Below, piece after piece: positions 48,755 through 58,018 of a stretch of DNA of 64,000 bases. Source of the stretch: Pseudoalteromonas xiamenensis (lineage in GTDB: Bacteria > Pseudomonadota > Gammaproteobacteria > Enterobacterales > Alteromonadaceae); the NCBI RefSeq assembly GCF_030994125.1, contig NZ_CP099917.1, forward strand, positions 868,001 to 932,000, given 5' to 3'. The translations under genes and the position numbers were made by a program. A model generated the notes under the pieces. It ran no database searches and was not told the DNA's origin. It saw only the letters and a program-made list of their open reading frames with translations. Each line of letters begins with the position of its first letter. The first letter of the stretch is position 1.

Positions 48755-51010
48755 TTAAAAAGTTCTCAGAAAATCACTCAGCGATTTAGTCAACGCTTCT
48801 TCTTGGATGGGTTTAGCAATATAGCCATTCATGCCCGCGTCCAAACACGCTTCTTCATCCCCTTTCATGGCATTGGCGGTTAAAGCGATAATCGGGATTC
48901 GTTTTAGGTCCTCGCCGCCCTCACCTTTACGAATGCGTGAGGTAGTTTCAAAGCCATCCATTTCTGGCATTTGACAGTCCATTAAAATCAGTGAAATGGG
49001 GTTTTGCACATCGTCGTGTTGCACAAGGAGCATTAACGCTTCAGCACCATTGCTTGCGATACTGACTGATAATCCCATTCTATCGAGCATTTTCGTGGCG
49101 ACAATCTGATTAACTTTATTGTCTTCAACCAATAGCACGTGCTGACCCGAAAATAATGGGGACTCTTGATGTTCTATTGGCTGCTCTGCTTGATTATGAT
49201 ATTCATCACAGTGCTTTTGTAGTTGCTTCAAATTGGAAGGCGTCAACGGTTTTTGCAGATAATCAACGTAACCAAGAGACAAAAACGCCTGTTTGTCTTC
49301 ACTATCTGCAATGCTCCCAAGCATGATCACATCGGCTTTTTGATGACGCTGCACCGTCTTTATCCAATCATCAGTATGCTTTTGTTCCACGCGTCGAGAT
49401 AACATCACGACATCATATTGTTTTTGCTGTATACGACTAAGCGCGTCTGATAATGTCGCGGCAGAATCAACTTTACATCCGCACATCTCTAGCATTTGTG
49501 ACATACATTGATTAGCCGAGGCGTTGCTTTCGATTAGTAAAATCGCCTTTTCCTTTTGCGGATAAATCGCGGCATCATGCTCTAGGCTGTTTTCTTCGAA
49601 TAATACATGAAATGAAAACTGACTCCCTTTTCCGCGTTCACTAATCACACTCACGTCACCGCCCATTAGCTCGCACAACTTTTTGACGATGGCTAAACCC
49701 AGTCCCGTACCGCCATACTTTCGCGTTGTCGTCGCATCAATTTGCGTAAAGGAGGCAAAAAGTCGCGACTGCTCCTCTTTGGATACGCCTATTCCCGTAT
49801 CTTTCACCAATCCACTCAGCTCGATACCTGCTTCCGTTCTTTCTGTTCGTAACGAAACCAAAATTTCTCCATACTGGGTAAATTTAATGGCATTGCTGAG
49901 CAGGTTACTCAAGATTTGTCTAAACCGTATCGGATCCCCCATCAATTGCAGGTGTTTCATTTCTGCCGTATCGAGCATTAATTCGACATTATTCGGGTCT
50001 ACCTTATATGAAAAAGCGGTCACAAGCTCTGACACCAACGCAGGTAAAGAAAAGCTAATTCTTTCAAGCTCGAGCTTATCCGCTTCAATTTTAGAAAAAT
50101 CGAGGATGTCATTAATTAGCGTAAGTAAGCTTTGCGCACTTGAGCGCGCAATATTGACGTAGTTTGCTTGCTGATCAGTGAGCTTTTCTTTCTCCAGTAA
50201 ACTCAACATGCCAATGACACCATTCATTGGTGTACGAATTTCGTGACTCATATTGGCTAAAAACTCTGATTTTAATTTTGACCCTTCTTCTGCCCTCAAC
50301 TTTGCTTCTGCCAAACTTTGATTTGCCATGACAAGCGCCTCTTGAGTCTGTTGGTTTTTCTCAAGTCGCAATGCGCCAACCATGATAGCTAAACCAAAAT
50401 TAAAGAATTGCTGACTTATCATCACTGAAATCATAAACCAATGCATCACAAAGCTTTGATCTTGCAGCGCGCCCATGTTACCTGGCTGAACAGCAGACAA
50501 ACCGCGAATTACCGCCGCAATGATGAGAACAACAATCCCCACGCTGACTAAAAGCGCACTCTTATTTGTGGCTTTACGCCGATGCTTGAAAAGACAATAT
50601 AAAATCCAAACGCTCGTAATCAATAAACAGCTCATACCAAGGAGAAGGCGACCCTCATAGCTTGGGTAAATGTAGGTAAAGTTGAGCTGCAACATGGCAA
50701 AAATACTGAAGTATGCAGACACTGGACCGACCGGAATACGGTTACAAAGCCCTTGATATATTCCCAATAAAATCAATAACAAAGATAGCTGACCACTCCA
50801 ATTGGAGAGCACAAAGCGCATAAAATCAGGTAAGACGTTTTGCAATGCAAAAAAGGAAAAATTGACAAAAAGAAACCATGGCGCAATCGCCCAGTAAGCC
50901 GTTGCTTTTACATCGCGATTTGCCATCCATAGAAACGTCAATGCGATAGCCGACGTTACTATGCTTATGGCACTCATAATCAAAATAGTTTGCGTTGATA
51001 ACTCTATCAT
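48755..51010 (-). CDS. Hybrid sensor histidine kinase with pseudo-receiver and receiver
   Basis: A 751-residue hybrid kinase. Seven N-terminal helices (about 5-220), with no large periplasmic domain, act as sensor. Next are HisKA ([19 protein letters not shown]) and the ATPase domain ([19 protein letters not shown]). A first receiver-like domain (about 485-600) reads VVMLSRR where the phosphoacceptor Asp is expected, so it is likely inactive. A true receiver follows (about 625-745) with [23 protein letters not shown] and ALTANAM. No adjacent response regulator or phosphotransfer protein. The first residues lack a good ribosome-binding site. Confidence 0.93.
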   Translation of the reverse strand: MIELSTQTILIMSAISIVTSAIALTFLWMANRDVKATAYWAIAPWFLFVNFSFFALQNVLPDFMRFVLSNWSGQLSLLLILLGIYQGLCNRIPVGPVSAYFSIFAMLQLNFTYIYPSYEGRLLLGMSCLLITSVWILYCLFKHRRKATNKSALLVSVGIVVLIIAAVIRGLSAVQPGNMGALQDQSFVMHWFMISVMISQQFFNFGLAIMVGALRLEKNQQTQEALVMANQSLAEAKLRAEEGSKLKSEFLANMSHEIRTPMNGVIGMLSLLEKEKLTDQQANYVNIARSSAQSLLTLINDILDFSKIEADKLELERISFSLPALVSELVTAFSYKVDPNNVELMLDTAEMKHLQLMGDPIRFRQILSNLLSNAIKFTQYGEILVSLRTERTEAGIELSGLVKDTGIGVSKEEQSRLFASFTQIDATTTRKYGGTGLGLAIVKKLCELMGGDVSVISERGKGSQFSFHVLFEENSLEHDAAIYPQKEKAILLIESNASANQCMSQMLEMCGCKVDSAATLSDALSRIQQKQYDVVMLSRRVEQKHTDDWIKTVQRHQKADVIMLGSIADSEDKQAFLSLGYVDYLQKPLTPSNLKQLQKHCDEYHNQAEQPIEHQESPLFSGQHVLLVEDNKVNQIVATKMLDRMGLSVSIASNGAEALMLLVQHDDVQNPISLILMDCQMPEMDGFETTSRIRKGEGGEDLKRIPIIALTANAMKGDEEACLDAGMNGYIAKPIQEEALTKSLSDFLRTF

Positions 51011-51277
51011 ATCGCTTCGGCTTTTTCCGTTGTGGTAAACTCGTCCCTTATCTTTAGCTTACACATTGAACAAGCAAAAAGACGACTCACGAACACTATC
51101 GTTATTTCGTCATTCAACGTCATTGATGCTATCGCAAAGATTCGAATAGTTTAGTAATTAAGGTAGGACAGCAACTTAGCGCTGTAAAGGAAGCCTGCTT
51201 AGATAACAACAGTCAACGAAAGGCGCGGTTTAGCAAAGACTAATCCGCTCCCGAGTCTTGGATAGGCAGCCCTGTCG

Positions 51278-51973
51278 CTAGGTTAATATTGCGGCTTTAA
51301 TCTCACGAACCAACTTTACATTTTTGTTCTCGTCAGACGAACTCAGCGTCAATACTTCACCCGTTGTCACATCGAACTCATACAGGTCAAAGCCTTCTTT
51401 GGTTAGCACTAATTCAAGCACCACGGCAAAATCGGGTATGGAAGGGTAATTGATAATGTCGAGCACAGGTTCAAAGACATAGACTTGCAACTCATTCGCA
51501 ATGCATTCAGCTTGCTTAACAACTCGTGTAAAAGTCCCCTCAAGCAACGGGAGAGCGGTAGAACAGGAATAGCATGTAAACAAACTTGGCTGCCCAACAT
51601 AATGCACTTGTAATGTTCGGTGCTTTACTGTTTGACCTGTTATCGAGTGATGAGAGGACAAACCATTCACTGAACTGCGGCTACCTAGAAAACGTGCTTG
51701 CAATTTAAATCCAGCGTCATCATTTGCAAATAGCGAAAAAACACTCGCATGTCCTATTTCTCCGATATCGGGTAGTTCGCCAAATGCCTGAATTTCTCTT
51801 ACCACTTTCTCTATCAAAAAAAACTTGTCTTGACTTAAGCGGAACAGTAGGTGTGCTAAACGTTGATCTTGCTTTGCTGTTGGCAAGCCACACTGAATTA
51901 CACGTGTAGTTTCGTCAATGAACCTTTGAAATTCCAGAGGCTCGTTTACTACGGGACGATAAATCACAGTCAT
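51278..51973 (-). CDS. Unknown protein, second gene of a two-gene operon
   Basis: A 231-residue cytoplasmic protein without recognisable family. It has a helical first half (RLAHLLFRLSQDKFFLIEKVVREI), then strand-rich parts with LQVHYVGQPSLFTCYSC and DFAVVLELVLTKEGFDLYEFDVTTGEVLTL. Two cysteines are close together (TCYSC). Its ATG overlaps the TGA of the preceding gene (ATGA), so the two proteins are made in fixed ratio and probably interact. The 267 bases downstream hold no gene I can support. Confidence 0.7.
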   Translation of the reverse strand: MTVIYRPVVNEPLEFQRFIDETTRVIQCGLPTAKQDQRLAHLLFRLSQDKFFLIEKVVREIQAFGELPDIGEIGHASVFSLFANDDAGFKLQARFLGSRSSVNGLSSHHSITGQTVKHRTLQVHYVGQPSLFTCYSCSTALPLLEGTFTRVVKQAECIANELQVYVFEPVLDIINYPSIPDFAVVLELVLTKEGFDLYEFDVTTGEVLTLSSSDENKNVKLVREIKAAILT

Positions 51974-52698
51974 AGTGTATCTCCAGCAAAAGATAGGCTA
52001 GAACACACGTGTTCAATCGCTTTGTGGGAAACATGAGCATTGGCATGAAAAAGTTGATACTGTTTCAACAGCGCCAACGCTCGCTCCGGCGAACGTGAGT
52101 GAATTCCTTCAATGGCCTGCCATGCGAGTTCAAACAGTGATGAACGAGAGAGCTGAATCAGTGCTGTCAAACTGGACTTGCCACCATATAACGTCAACAA
52201 ATTAATAAAGTTCAAAAGCCGCTCATGCCGCTGATAGCGATATTCAATCGCTTTGACAGTAAGATGGTTGGCATCAAAACGAATACGGTGTGCCTGTTCT
52301 GTCGATTTACCTAAGTTAATCAACCAAATAGCATCTGATGAGGCTGATAGGTTAATAGCATAACTGCCTTCAACGGACACACGGTCGTTTGCATTAAGAG
52401 TGAATGCCGAAGCCATGTTCTGTACTTCGATTTGCCCGATATGCTGCGCATCAACATTAAACAGCTTTACGAGTTTAAGCTTAACCTCTCCTTCAATAAC
52501 ATGAAATTCAACAGGTCCCTCAAGGACATATTCATTTGTCTCAACCGCTCCTTTAAACACGGCAATTTGGTTTAAGATCGAATCCTGTAATACAATCCCG
52601 TGCTGTCCAAATAACTTAACGCTATGTACGTCTTGTGTCTTATTGGGTAAAAGCGCCGCTAACGTGCTTTTATTGAAACTCATTAAGGTTTTACACAT
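51970..52698 (-). CDS. Unknown protein with cupin-like N-terminal half, first gene of operon
   Basis: A 242-residue cytoplasmic protein. ATG 52698 has AAGGA seven bases upstream; a GTG at 52725 is less likely. The first half is strand-rich (VHSVKLFGQHGIVLQDSIL, EYVLEGPVEFHVIEGEVKLKLVKLF), which suggests a cupin-like or cyclic-nucleotide-domain-like barrel. The second half is helical (RHERLLNFINLLTLYGG, SPERALALLKQYQLF). The shape, an effector barrel followed by helices, would suit a regulator or sensor, but no HTH is visible. Its partner follows with ATGA overlap. Confidence 0.7.
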   Translation of the reverse strand: MCKTLMSFNKSTLAALLPNKTQDVHSVKLFGQHGIVLQDSILNQIAVFKGAVETNEYVLEGPVEFHVIEGEVKLKLVKLFNVDAQHIGQIEVQNMASAFTLNANDRVSVEGSYAINLSASSDAIWLINLGKSTEQAHRIRFDANHLTVKAIEYRYQRHERLLNFINLLTLYGGKSSLTALIQLSRSSLFELAWQAIEGIHSRSPERALALLKQYQLFHANAHVSHKAIEHVCSSLSFAGDTL

Positions 52699-52954
52699 AT
52701 ATCCATCCTTGAATTTAGTGGTCACTGGTTTTCTATTGCTCAGGAAACACCATGCTGAGATGTAACATAATCGTCACAAAATCAGCTTTTTACCTTATGT
52801 GAATTTCGAATATCGTATAAACACATCGTTGATTGAAAAATACACATCACGAGGCGTATACGGACATGTGAAAATTTCTCGACATGAAATTTTGTGAGGA
52901 ACAATCGCTGAAGACATTGTTTGCACTGTAAAATTGGATAATCGTTAAATTAGT

Positions 52955-53206
52955 TTATCGATGTTTGTACTGAGTTTTACAATAAGCTCGCTGGACATGC
53001 GGAGAGCGAAGTTGTTGGTGCTTTGTTTTTCGACCAGCGTGCCGTTGTCGCCACACTTTAAAGCAGCCTTCGCTCATCGAACTTCGCATCAACTTCACAA
53101 CTTGGGTGGATGAAATACCGAATTGTAACTCTATTGCTTCAAACGGTGTTCTATCTTCCCACGCCATTTCAATGATCCGTGATAGATCCGCATCAGTATA
53201 ATTCAT
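52955..53206 (-). CDS. TIGR03643/DUF2805 family small protein
   Basis: An 83-residue protein whose first half (DADLSRIIEMAWEDRTPFEAIELQFGISSTQVVKLMR) is the TIGR03643/DUF2805 pattern, resembling a helix-turn-helix. The C-terminal part is basic (RQRHAGRKTKHQQ), fitting nucleic-acid contact. Function unknown. The start lies 54 bases from the divergent DUF2256 gene. The two families are often encoded together near photolyase/cryptochrome genes (from memory); none is visible in this window. Confidence 0.8.
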   Translation of the reverse strand: MNYTDADLSRIIEMAWEDRTPFEAIELQFGISSTQVVKLMRSSMSEGCFKVWRQRHAGRKTKHQQLRSPHVQRAYCKTQYKHR

Positions 53207-53260
53207 TACGCAATCTCAAAAATTTAGACAGTCATTACGAAGTGACCTCGGATAAGATCA

Positions 53261-53395
53261 ATGACCCATAAAAAACTTCATTTACCGAGCAAAATTTGCC
53301 TAGACTGCCAACGTCCATTTTTATGGCGGAAGAAATGGGCAAAAGACTGGGACCGGGTACTATTTTGCTCCAAACGATGTCGAAGCCAGAAGTAG
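53261..53395 (+). CDS. DUF2256 small zinc-ribbon-like protein
   Basis: A 44-residue protein. Cysteines Cys13-x2-Cys16 and Cys36-x3-Cys40 (KICLDCQRPF and FCSKRCR) with RPFLWRKKWAKDWDRV between them are the complete DUF2256 pattern, probably binding one zinc. The start has a weak GGATAAG. It is divergently placed to the TIGR03643 gene. Function unknown; a role with photolyase-type genes is a family association only. Confidence 0.85.
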   Translation: MTHKKLHLPSKICLDCQRPFLWRKKWAKDWDRVLFCSKRCRSQK

Positions 53396-53427
53396 GCCAT
53401 TCCTGCTCGTACTGTCTCGCTTTCTAT

Positions 53428-54420
53428 TTAGTGATGCTTGAGTTTGGCCTTTAAGTATTCGTTGGGCGATGTGCCATACCATTTCTTAAACGCTTTATTA
53501 AACGAACTCTGCTCCGAAAAGCCGAGTTTCTCTGCAATCAATGAAAGTGGTATAACACCAAGTAAAGGCGCTAATCGTCGTTTTCGCTCTTCATCGAGTA
53601 GTTCACTAAAACCGGTATTTTCTTCTTTAAGTCGACGTTGCAGGTGACGACAAGACAAATTAAGCGCAGCGGCGACTCTGACTTGGTTCACATTAAATAA
53701 ATCGGATTTGGCTTCAAGTAACATGGTCACTTGCCGTTTTACGCCAGACGTTTTTGCAAACATCGCAAGTGCATCATCTGACAAATGTAGAAAGGTACGG
53801 TGCATCGTTTCATTTTTACTCAGAAATGGCATATCCAACAGATGTCTATCAAAAACAATCGCATTTTCTGACTGCTTTACTTGAATAGCGCATCCAAACC
53901 ACGCGGTAAGTTCAGGTAAATTCGTAGCAGGAATGTCAAAAGCGAAACGAACTTCAAGCGGAGACAATGTTGATTTTAGCACCTGTCGCGTCACCGCGAC
54001 CCATGCCGTCATATTGCGTAAAACCACATGCGAATTTGATTTACTAAAAGGCTGCCAACTGATTTTCGCTTGCTGCTGTTCTGTAAATTCAGCACGGCCG
54101 ATATTCGCGACCAACGCATCGTATCGCAGCAAAGCTTCTATGGCCTGTTTTAAATCACGACTCGATTCGACTAAGTAACCCAACACACCATAGTCCGCAG
54201 CAAGAATGGATTGCCCTAAATGGAAGCCAAATAACGTATCCGTAGTAAGCTTTGCGCCCACCTCCAGCAACGTTTCATAGTACTCAAGCGGCACGCGCGT
54301 GTCATGCCCTCCTTCTGGCAACAAGGACAAGTGGCTTTGCAGCAAACGCTCACTAATACCTTGACTTTCGAGGTATGCAATGACACTGGCAAAATAAACG
54401 TAAGAAGTTGAGTAATTCAT
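53428..54420 (-). CDS. AraC-family transcriptional regulator
   Basis: A 330-residue regulator. The N-terminal portion (about 1-210) is an arabinose-binding-like sensor domain of the OruR/QhpR type, with GVLGYLVESSRDLKQAIEAL. The C-terminal double HTH (about 235-330) ends SLIAEKLGFSEQSSFNKAFKKWYGTSPNEYLK. ATG 54420 is chosen; a TTG upstream at 54471 has its putative ribosome-binding site touching it. It is divergent from the SRPBCC/hydroxylase pair by about 100 bases and probably controls it. Confidence 0.9.
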   Translation of the reverse strand: MNYSTSYVYFASVIAYLESQGISERLLQSHLSLLPEGGHDTRVPLEYYETLLEVGAKLTTDTLFGFHLGQSILAADYGVLGYLVESSRDLKQAIEALLRYDALVANIGRAEFTEQQQAKISWQPFSKSNSHVVLRNMTAWVAVTRQVLKSTLSPLEVRFAFDIPATNLPELTAWFGCAIQVKQSENAIVFDRHLLDMPFLSKNETMHRTFLHLSDDALAMFAKTSGVKRQVTMLLEAKSDLFNVNQVRVAAALNLSCRHLQRRLKEENTGFSELLDEERKRRLAPLLGVIPLSLIAEKLGFSEQSSFNKAFKKWYGTSPNEYLKAKLKHH

Positions 54421-54516
54421 GTCGCAATTGGACAAAAAGTTGGCGTTATCCAGCAAGATAACGGAAAACAACCTCGTTACGCTAGTCCCAAATAGGAACT
54501 TATAAAGAAAAGTCTG

Positions 54517-54954
54517 ATGAAAAATCGCTTGGTGGACGTCACTTCAATCCACATTATTCCAACTACGCCGACTAATCTGCTCACAACGTTGCTTGATCAT
54601 AATCAGCTTTCTCGTTTTTTCGGAGCCTCTATCACGGAAATTCGCCCAGAAATAGCTGGGGCGCCAAAAGGAGGTAAAGGGACGCAGCGTTTAGTCTCGA
54701 TGCTTGGGTTTAAATTTATCGAAGAAATTACGGATGCCTCCGTTGATAAAATTGAATACGCCATTCAAGGCAACTTTCCTCTGAAAGGCCACCGTGGCGT
54801 TATTGAGTTCTATCCAAGTGACACAAAAACCGTATTGCGCTACCAAATCACAGGCCAAGTTCCGCGATTTATACCCGTCTTTCTCATGGCGTTGATCATT
54901 CGTCGCGATTTAAATCTAGCACTCAAAAAACTGGAGGTATTTCATGCCTGTTGA
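54517..54954 (+). CDS. SRPBCC-fold protein
   Basis: A 145-residue protein of the SRPBCC (START/polyketide cyclase) fold: IIPTTPTNLLTTLLDHNQLSRFFGASI near the start, the beta sheet KIEYAIQGNFPLKGHRGVIEFYP, and a long C-terminal helix (RRDLNLALKKLEVF). Such proteins hold lipids or other hydrophobic ligands. Its stop overlaps the next gene, a fatty-acid hydroxylase-type enzyme, by 11 bases, so a lipid-presenting role for that enzyme is a reasonable inference. Confidence 0.82.
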   Translation: MKNRLVDVTSIHIIPTTPTNLLTTLLDHNQLSRFFGASITEIRPEIAGAPKGGKGTQRLVSMLGFKFIEEITDASVDKIEYAIQGNFPLKGHRGVIEFYPSDTKTVLRYQITGQVPRFIPVFLMALIIRRDLNLALKKLEVFHAC

Positions 54955-55828
54955 GTTAATATTACTGGCTCTAAGCCCTCTTTTCCTGCTGTGCATTGCG
55001 GTTGAGTATTACCTACATCCGACCGATTACGCACTCAAAGACTCCATTCAAAATACACTGCTTGCTCTTTTACACCAAGCGAGTGACGCTATCGCACTTA
55101 TCCTTCTCATGCCGCTATTTCACTGGTTCGCCCAGTTTTCACTGTTTAACATTTCGCTCTCTCCAGCATCTTTACTGATAGGCTTTTTGTTTCAAGATTT
55201 TTTGTATTATTGGTTTCATCGAGCTTCGCACAACATTCATTGGTTGTGGTGCGCACATGTGGTTCATCACAGCTCCGTTCGCATGAATTTCACCACTGCT
55301 TTTCGTCAAAGTTTACTTTATCCTGTTTTAGGAATGTGGCTGTTTTGGCTACCGATGATATTACTGGGATTTGATCCTGAACTGGTGTTTGCCATTGTCG
55401 CGATTAATCTCGCTTTTCAGTTCTTTGTACACACAAAGCACATCGGAAAATTAGGTTGGCTGGAACATCTGTTTAATACGCCCACACATCACCGAATTCA
55501 CCACGCAAGCAATGATCACTACCTTGATAAGAATTACGCGGGTGTCCTCATCATCTGGGACAAACTATTTGGTACGTACGTTGAAGAGGATGAAAACATT
55601 ACTATCGAATATGGGATACAAGGTCCTGCACCTCAAGATAACCTTATCGCAATTAATTTTGCTCAGCTATGCCATATGTTGAAGTCGATGAGGCATGCAT
55701 ACGGACTAAAAGCTAAGATTCACGCGATATTTGGCTATCCTTCAACGCTTGATAGCACTTCAACTGAAATATCTTCCATTGAGTTTACACTGACAAGCCC
55801 TCATAGTAGGGAAGAATCCAATGATTGA
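54944..55828 (+). CDS. Sterol desaturase/fatty acid hydroxylase family di-iron enzyme
   Basis: A 294-residue membrane enzyme with several helices and the family's histidine boxes: HRASHNIHW, HVVHHSS and HHRIHH, which bind two irons and use O2 to hydroxylate or desaturate a lipid chain. The start has CTGGAGG. It overlaps the SRPBCC gene and is followed within about 10 bases by a peroxiredoxin gene. The divergent AraC regulator is probably in charge. Substrate unknown; bacterial members act on carotenoids, sphingolipids, hopanoids or alkylglycerols. Confidence 0.92.
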   Translation: MPVELILLALSPLFLLCIAVEYYLHPTDYALKDSIQNTLLALLHQASDAIALILLMPLFHWFAQFSLFNISLSPASLLIGFLFQDFLYYWFHRASHNIHWLWCAHVVHHSSVRMNFTTAFRQSLLYPVLGMWLFWLPMILLGFDPELVFAIVAINLAFQFFVHTKHIGKLGWLEHLFNTPTHHRIHHASNDHYLDKNYAGVLIIWDKLFGTYVEEDENITIEYGIQGPAPQDNLIAINFAQLCHMLKSMRHAYGLKAKIHAIFGYPSTLDSTSTEISSIEFTLTSPHSREESND

Positions 55829-55838
55829 GGAAAGACAA

Positions 55839-56312
55839 ATGATTGAACAAGGACAAGCTTTACCGCAAGGTGTACTTGCAGAACTGACAAGCGATGGCGT
55901 AGTAAATCACGAAACAGCCACGTTGTTTGCAGACAAAAAAGTGGTTGTGTTTGCAGTACCAGGAGCGTTTACACCAACGTGCTCAGCAGCTCATTTACCT
56001 GGTTACGTGACACTCGCAGATAAGATCAAAGCCAAAGGTGTTGATCTGATCGTCTGTGTTTCCGTGAATGACGCCTTCGTCATGAAAGCCTGGGGCGATG
56101 CTCAAAACGCACAAGAGATCACCATGCTTGCTGATGGCGATGGTAGCTTCACCAAAGCATTAGGCCTTGAAATGGATACTGGTGCATTTGGCGGTGTTCG
56201 TTCACAGCGCTATGCGATGATTGTTGATAATGGTGTGGTTACAGCTCTTAACGTTGAAGCACCAAAGTCATTCGAAGTCAGTAAAGCTGAAGTGATTCTA
56301 GATACGCTTTAA
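55839..56312 (+). CDS. Peroxiredoxin, PrxV/AhpC-TSA type
   Basis: A 157-residue thiol peroxidase. The start MIEQGQALPQGVL and PGAFTPTCSAAHLPGY (peroxidatic Cys48) are typical of type-5 peroxiredoxins, followed by LADGDGSFTKALGLEMD. ATG 55839 with GAGGAAAG is preferred over the ATG at 55821. It follows the di-iron enzyme gene directly, and peroxide removal next to an O2-activating enzyme makes sense, but this link is inferred from position. Confidence 0.94.
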   Translation: MIEQGQALPQGVLAELTSDGVVNHETATLFADKKVVVFAVPGAFTPTCSAAHLPGYVTLADKIKAKGVDLIVCVSVNDAFVMKAWGDAQNAQEITMLADGDGSFTKALGLEMDTGAFGGVRSQRYAMIVDNGVVTALNVEAPKSFEVSKAEVILDTL

Positions 56313-56336
56313 TACGACTTTAAAACAATTCAAATA

Positions 56337-56366
56337 AAAGAAAAGCGCTTTAAAGCGCCTTTCTTT
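56337..56366. terminator. Terminator between peroxiredoxin and MATE genes
   Basis: GCGCTTT-AAAGCGC palindrome (56345-56358), flanked by A-rich left and T-rich right sequence, suits transcripts from both sides. Confidence 0.8.
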
Positions 56367-56384
56367 TTTCTGCTCAAAGTTGAA

Positions 56385-57769
56385 TTAGTTGGCCTCTGCT
56401 GGCTTGGAAATCGGTGCTCTTGCGTGCGCACGAGCGTAAATTTTCTTACGCAGGGCGCGTTGCAGTAGGAAAAAGCTCAGCGTCGCTTGCAAAAATACGG
56501 TCGCCACTGAAAGCGTCCAAATGGTAGTCACCGCTAAATCATCTTGCGACACAAAATACACTAACAAGCACGAAAATGTTGAAACCCGCACAAAAGTACT
56601 CGCAAGTGAGGGCAACGTATTGCCAAAAGCTTGGAACATACCTGAAGCCGCAAAGACCATCCCTGCTGGAACAAAGTTAAAACCAACAAAACTTAAAAAC
56701 GTAGCAGCCACTAGAATCACTTCAGGATCATTGCTAAATGGACCTAAAAACCATTCAGGCACAAAGATACAAGGTATAGCCATCATCGCCATCATCCCAA
56801 CGGTCATACCCATAGAAATCTTATACGTTGCGTACACCCGCTTCACTTTGCCGGCCGCATAGTTTTGCCCTGCAATGGCTGGTGCAGCAAACGCAATCGC
56901 CATGACGGGTAAAAAAAGTGACTGCATAATTCGCGTGCCTAAACCAAAGCCAGCTTGTTCCGCTGGGCCAAAACGGCTCAGAGCCCAATAAATTAGCGCC
57001 ATATAGAAAAACGTTAACATAAATTCGCTGCCCGCAGGGACACCTACTTTTAGGATACCTTTAAAAATTTTCCAATTCGGTGTCATTTTGGCAAAATGCA
57101 ACGTCAGCGTATTCGGGTTTTTGTAGAGGTATTTGATCACCAGAACTAACGCAAAAATAGCGGATACTGAGCTTGCACAAGCCGCACCGCTCACGCCCAT
57201 TTCTGGTAATATGCCACCCGCGCCGGTAATAAGTAACGGAGACAACACTGCATTTAAAATGAGAGCTAACATTTGTATACCCATCAAAGGCTTAACAAGT
57301 CCAGCCCCCGCATCGATGCAGAGATCACCGTCAACACAAATTGCAAGGCCAGTGAAGGCAAAAACCAATGGAAATAGCTAAAGGCCATTTGTCTAGTCTG
57401 TTCGTCACTCACCAACGCATTGATGTAGGCATGGCCAAAGTTATACCCGACAAAGAGTGTTATAAGCGTGGCGGCCAAACCATAAAACATACCATGGCTG
57501 TAAATCGACTCTGCTTCATCACGGTTTTTCCGCCCCATGGCATGAGCAACTAGCGTTGCGCAACCCACATTAAACACTTGGGTTATTGCCATGATAAAAA
57601 AGAACAAGTTTCCAGCTGTACTGACGCCTGCAAGTGCAGCCTCGCCTAATTGACCAACAAAAAACAAGTCGATAAGAAAATACATTGTTTGAATGAGCAT
57701 GCCCATTGCAATGGGGACGGCCATGTGAACAATGTGTTTTTGAATAGGACCTTTTGTTAAATCCTGCAT
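56385..57769 (-). pseudogene. MATE-family multidrug/Na+ transporter with frameshift
   Basis: A MATE antiporter gene that exports drugs or organic cations, split into two frames. Residues 1-160 (QDLTKGPIQKHIVHMAVP to VISASMRG) read in one frame from the ATG at 57769 (AGGGA upstream). The rest (AGLVKPLMGIQMLALILNA to the end) continues in another. The switch is at 57305-57309, a run of five G on the minus strand; six would restore SMRGAGLVKP, the usual RGxG motif joined to the next helix. Either a real one-base loss, a slippery tract used in phase variation, or a sequencing error. With the repair the protein is about 461 residues, normal for MATE. Confidence 0.9.
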
Positions 57770-58018
57770 TGAATATCCCTTAATAGACGACGCAAACAAC
57801 GAAACCTTGGTTCTATACGACGGATATATGACGCTTAAAACAAAGGTTACTTCTAGGATGGCTAGATCCTAAAAACCAATTGTCTAATCTACCTGAGTCA
57901 CGAAATTTTGCCTATTTAAAGAGTGTAAAAAAGTTTAACGCGACGAAGACAAAATACCTGTAAGATCACATACCTAAATTTAAGATGAACGACCATTCAT
58001 CACGTTGAAGGAAACTCC

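Noticed and set aside
56385..57368. Second half of the MATE gene as an independent gene
   Set aside because: It begins in the middle of a helix, lacks the N-terminal half and joins the upstream frame exactly at a G run; a frameshifted single gene explains both frames.
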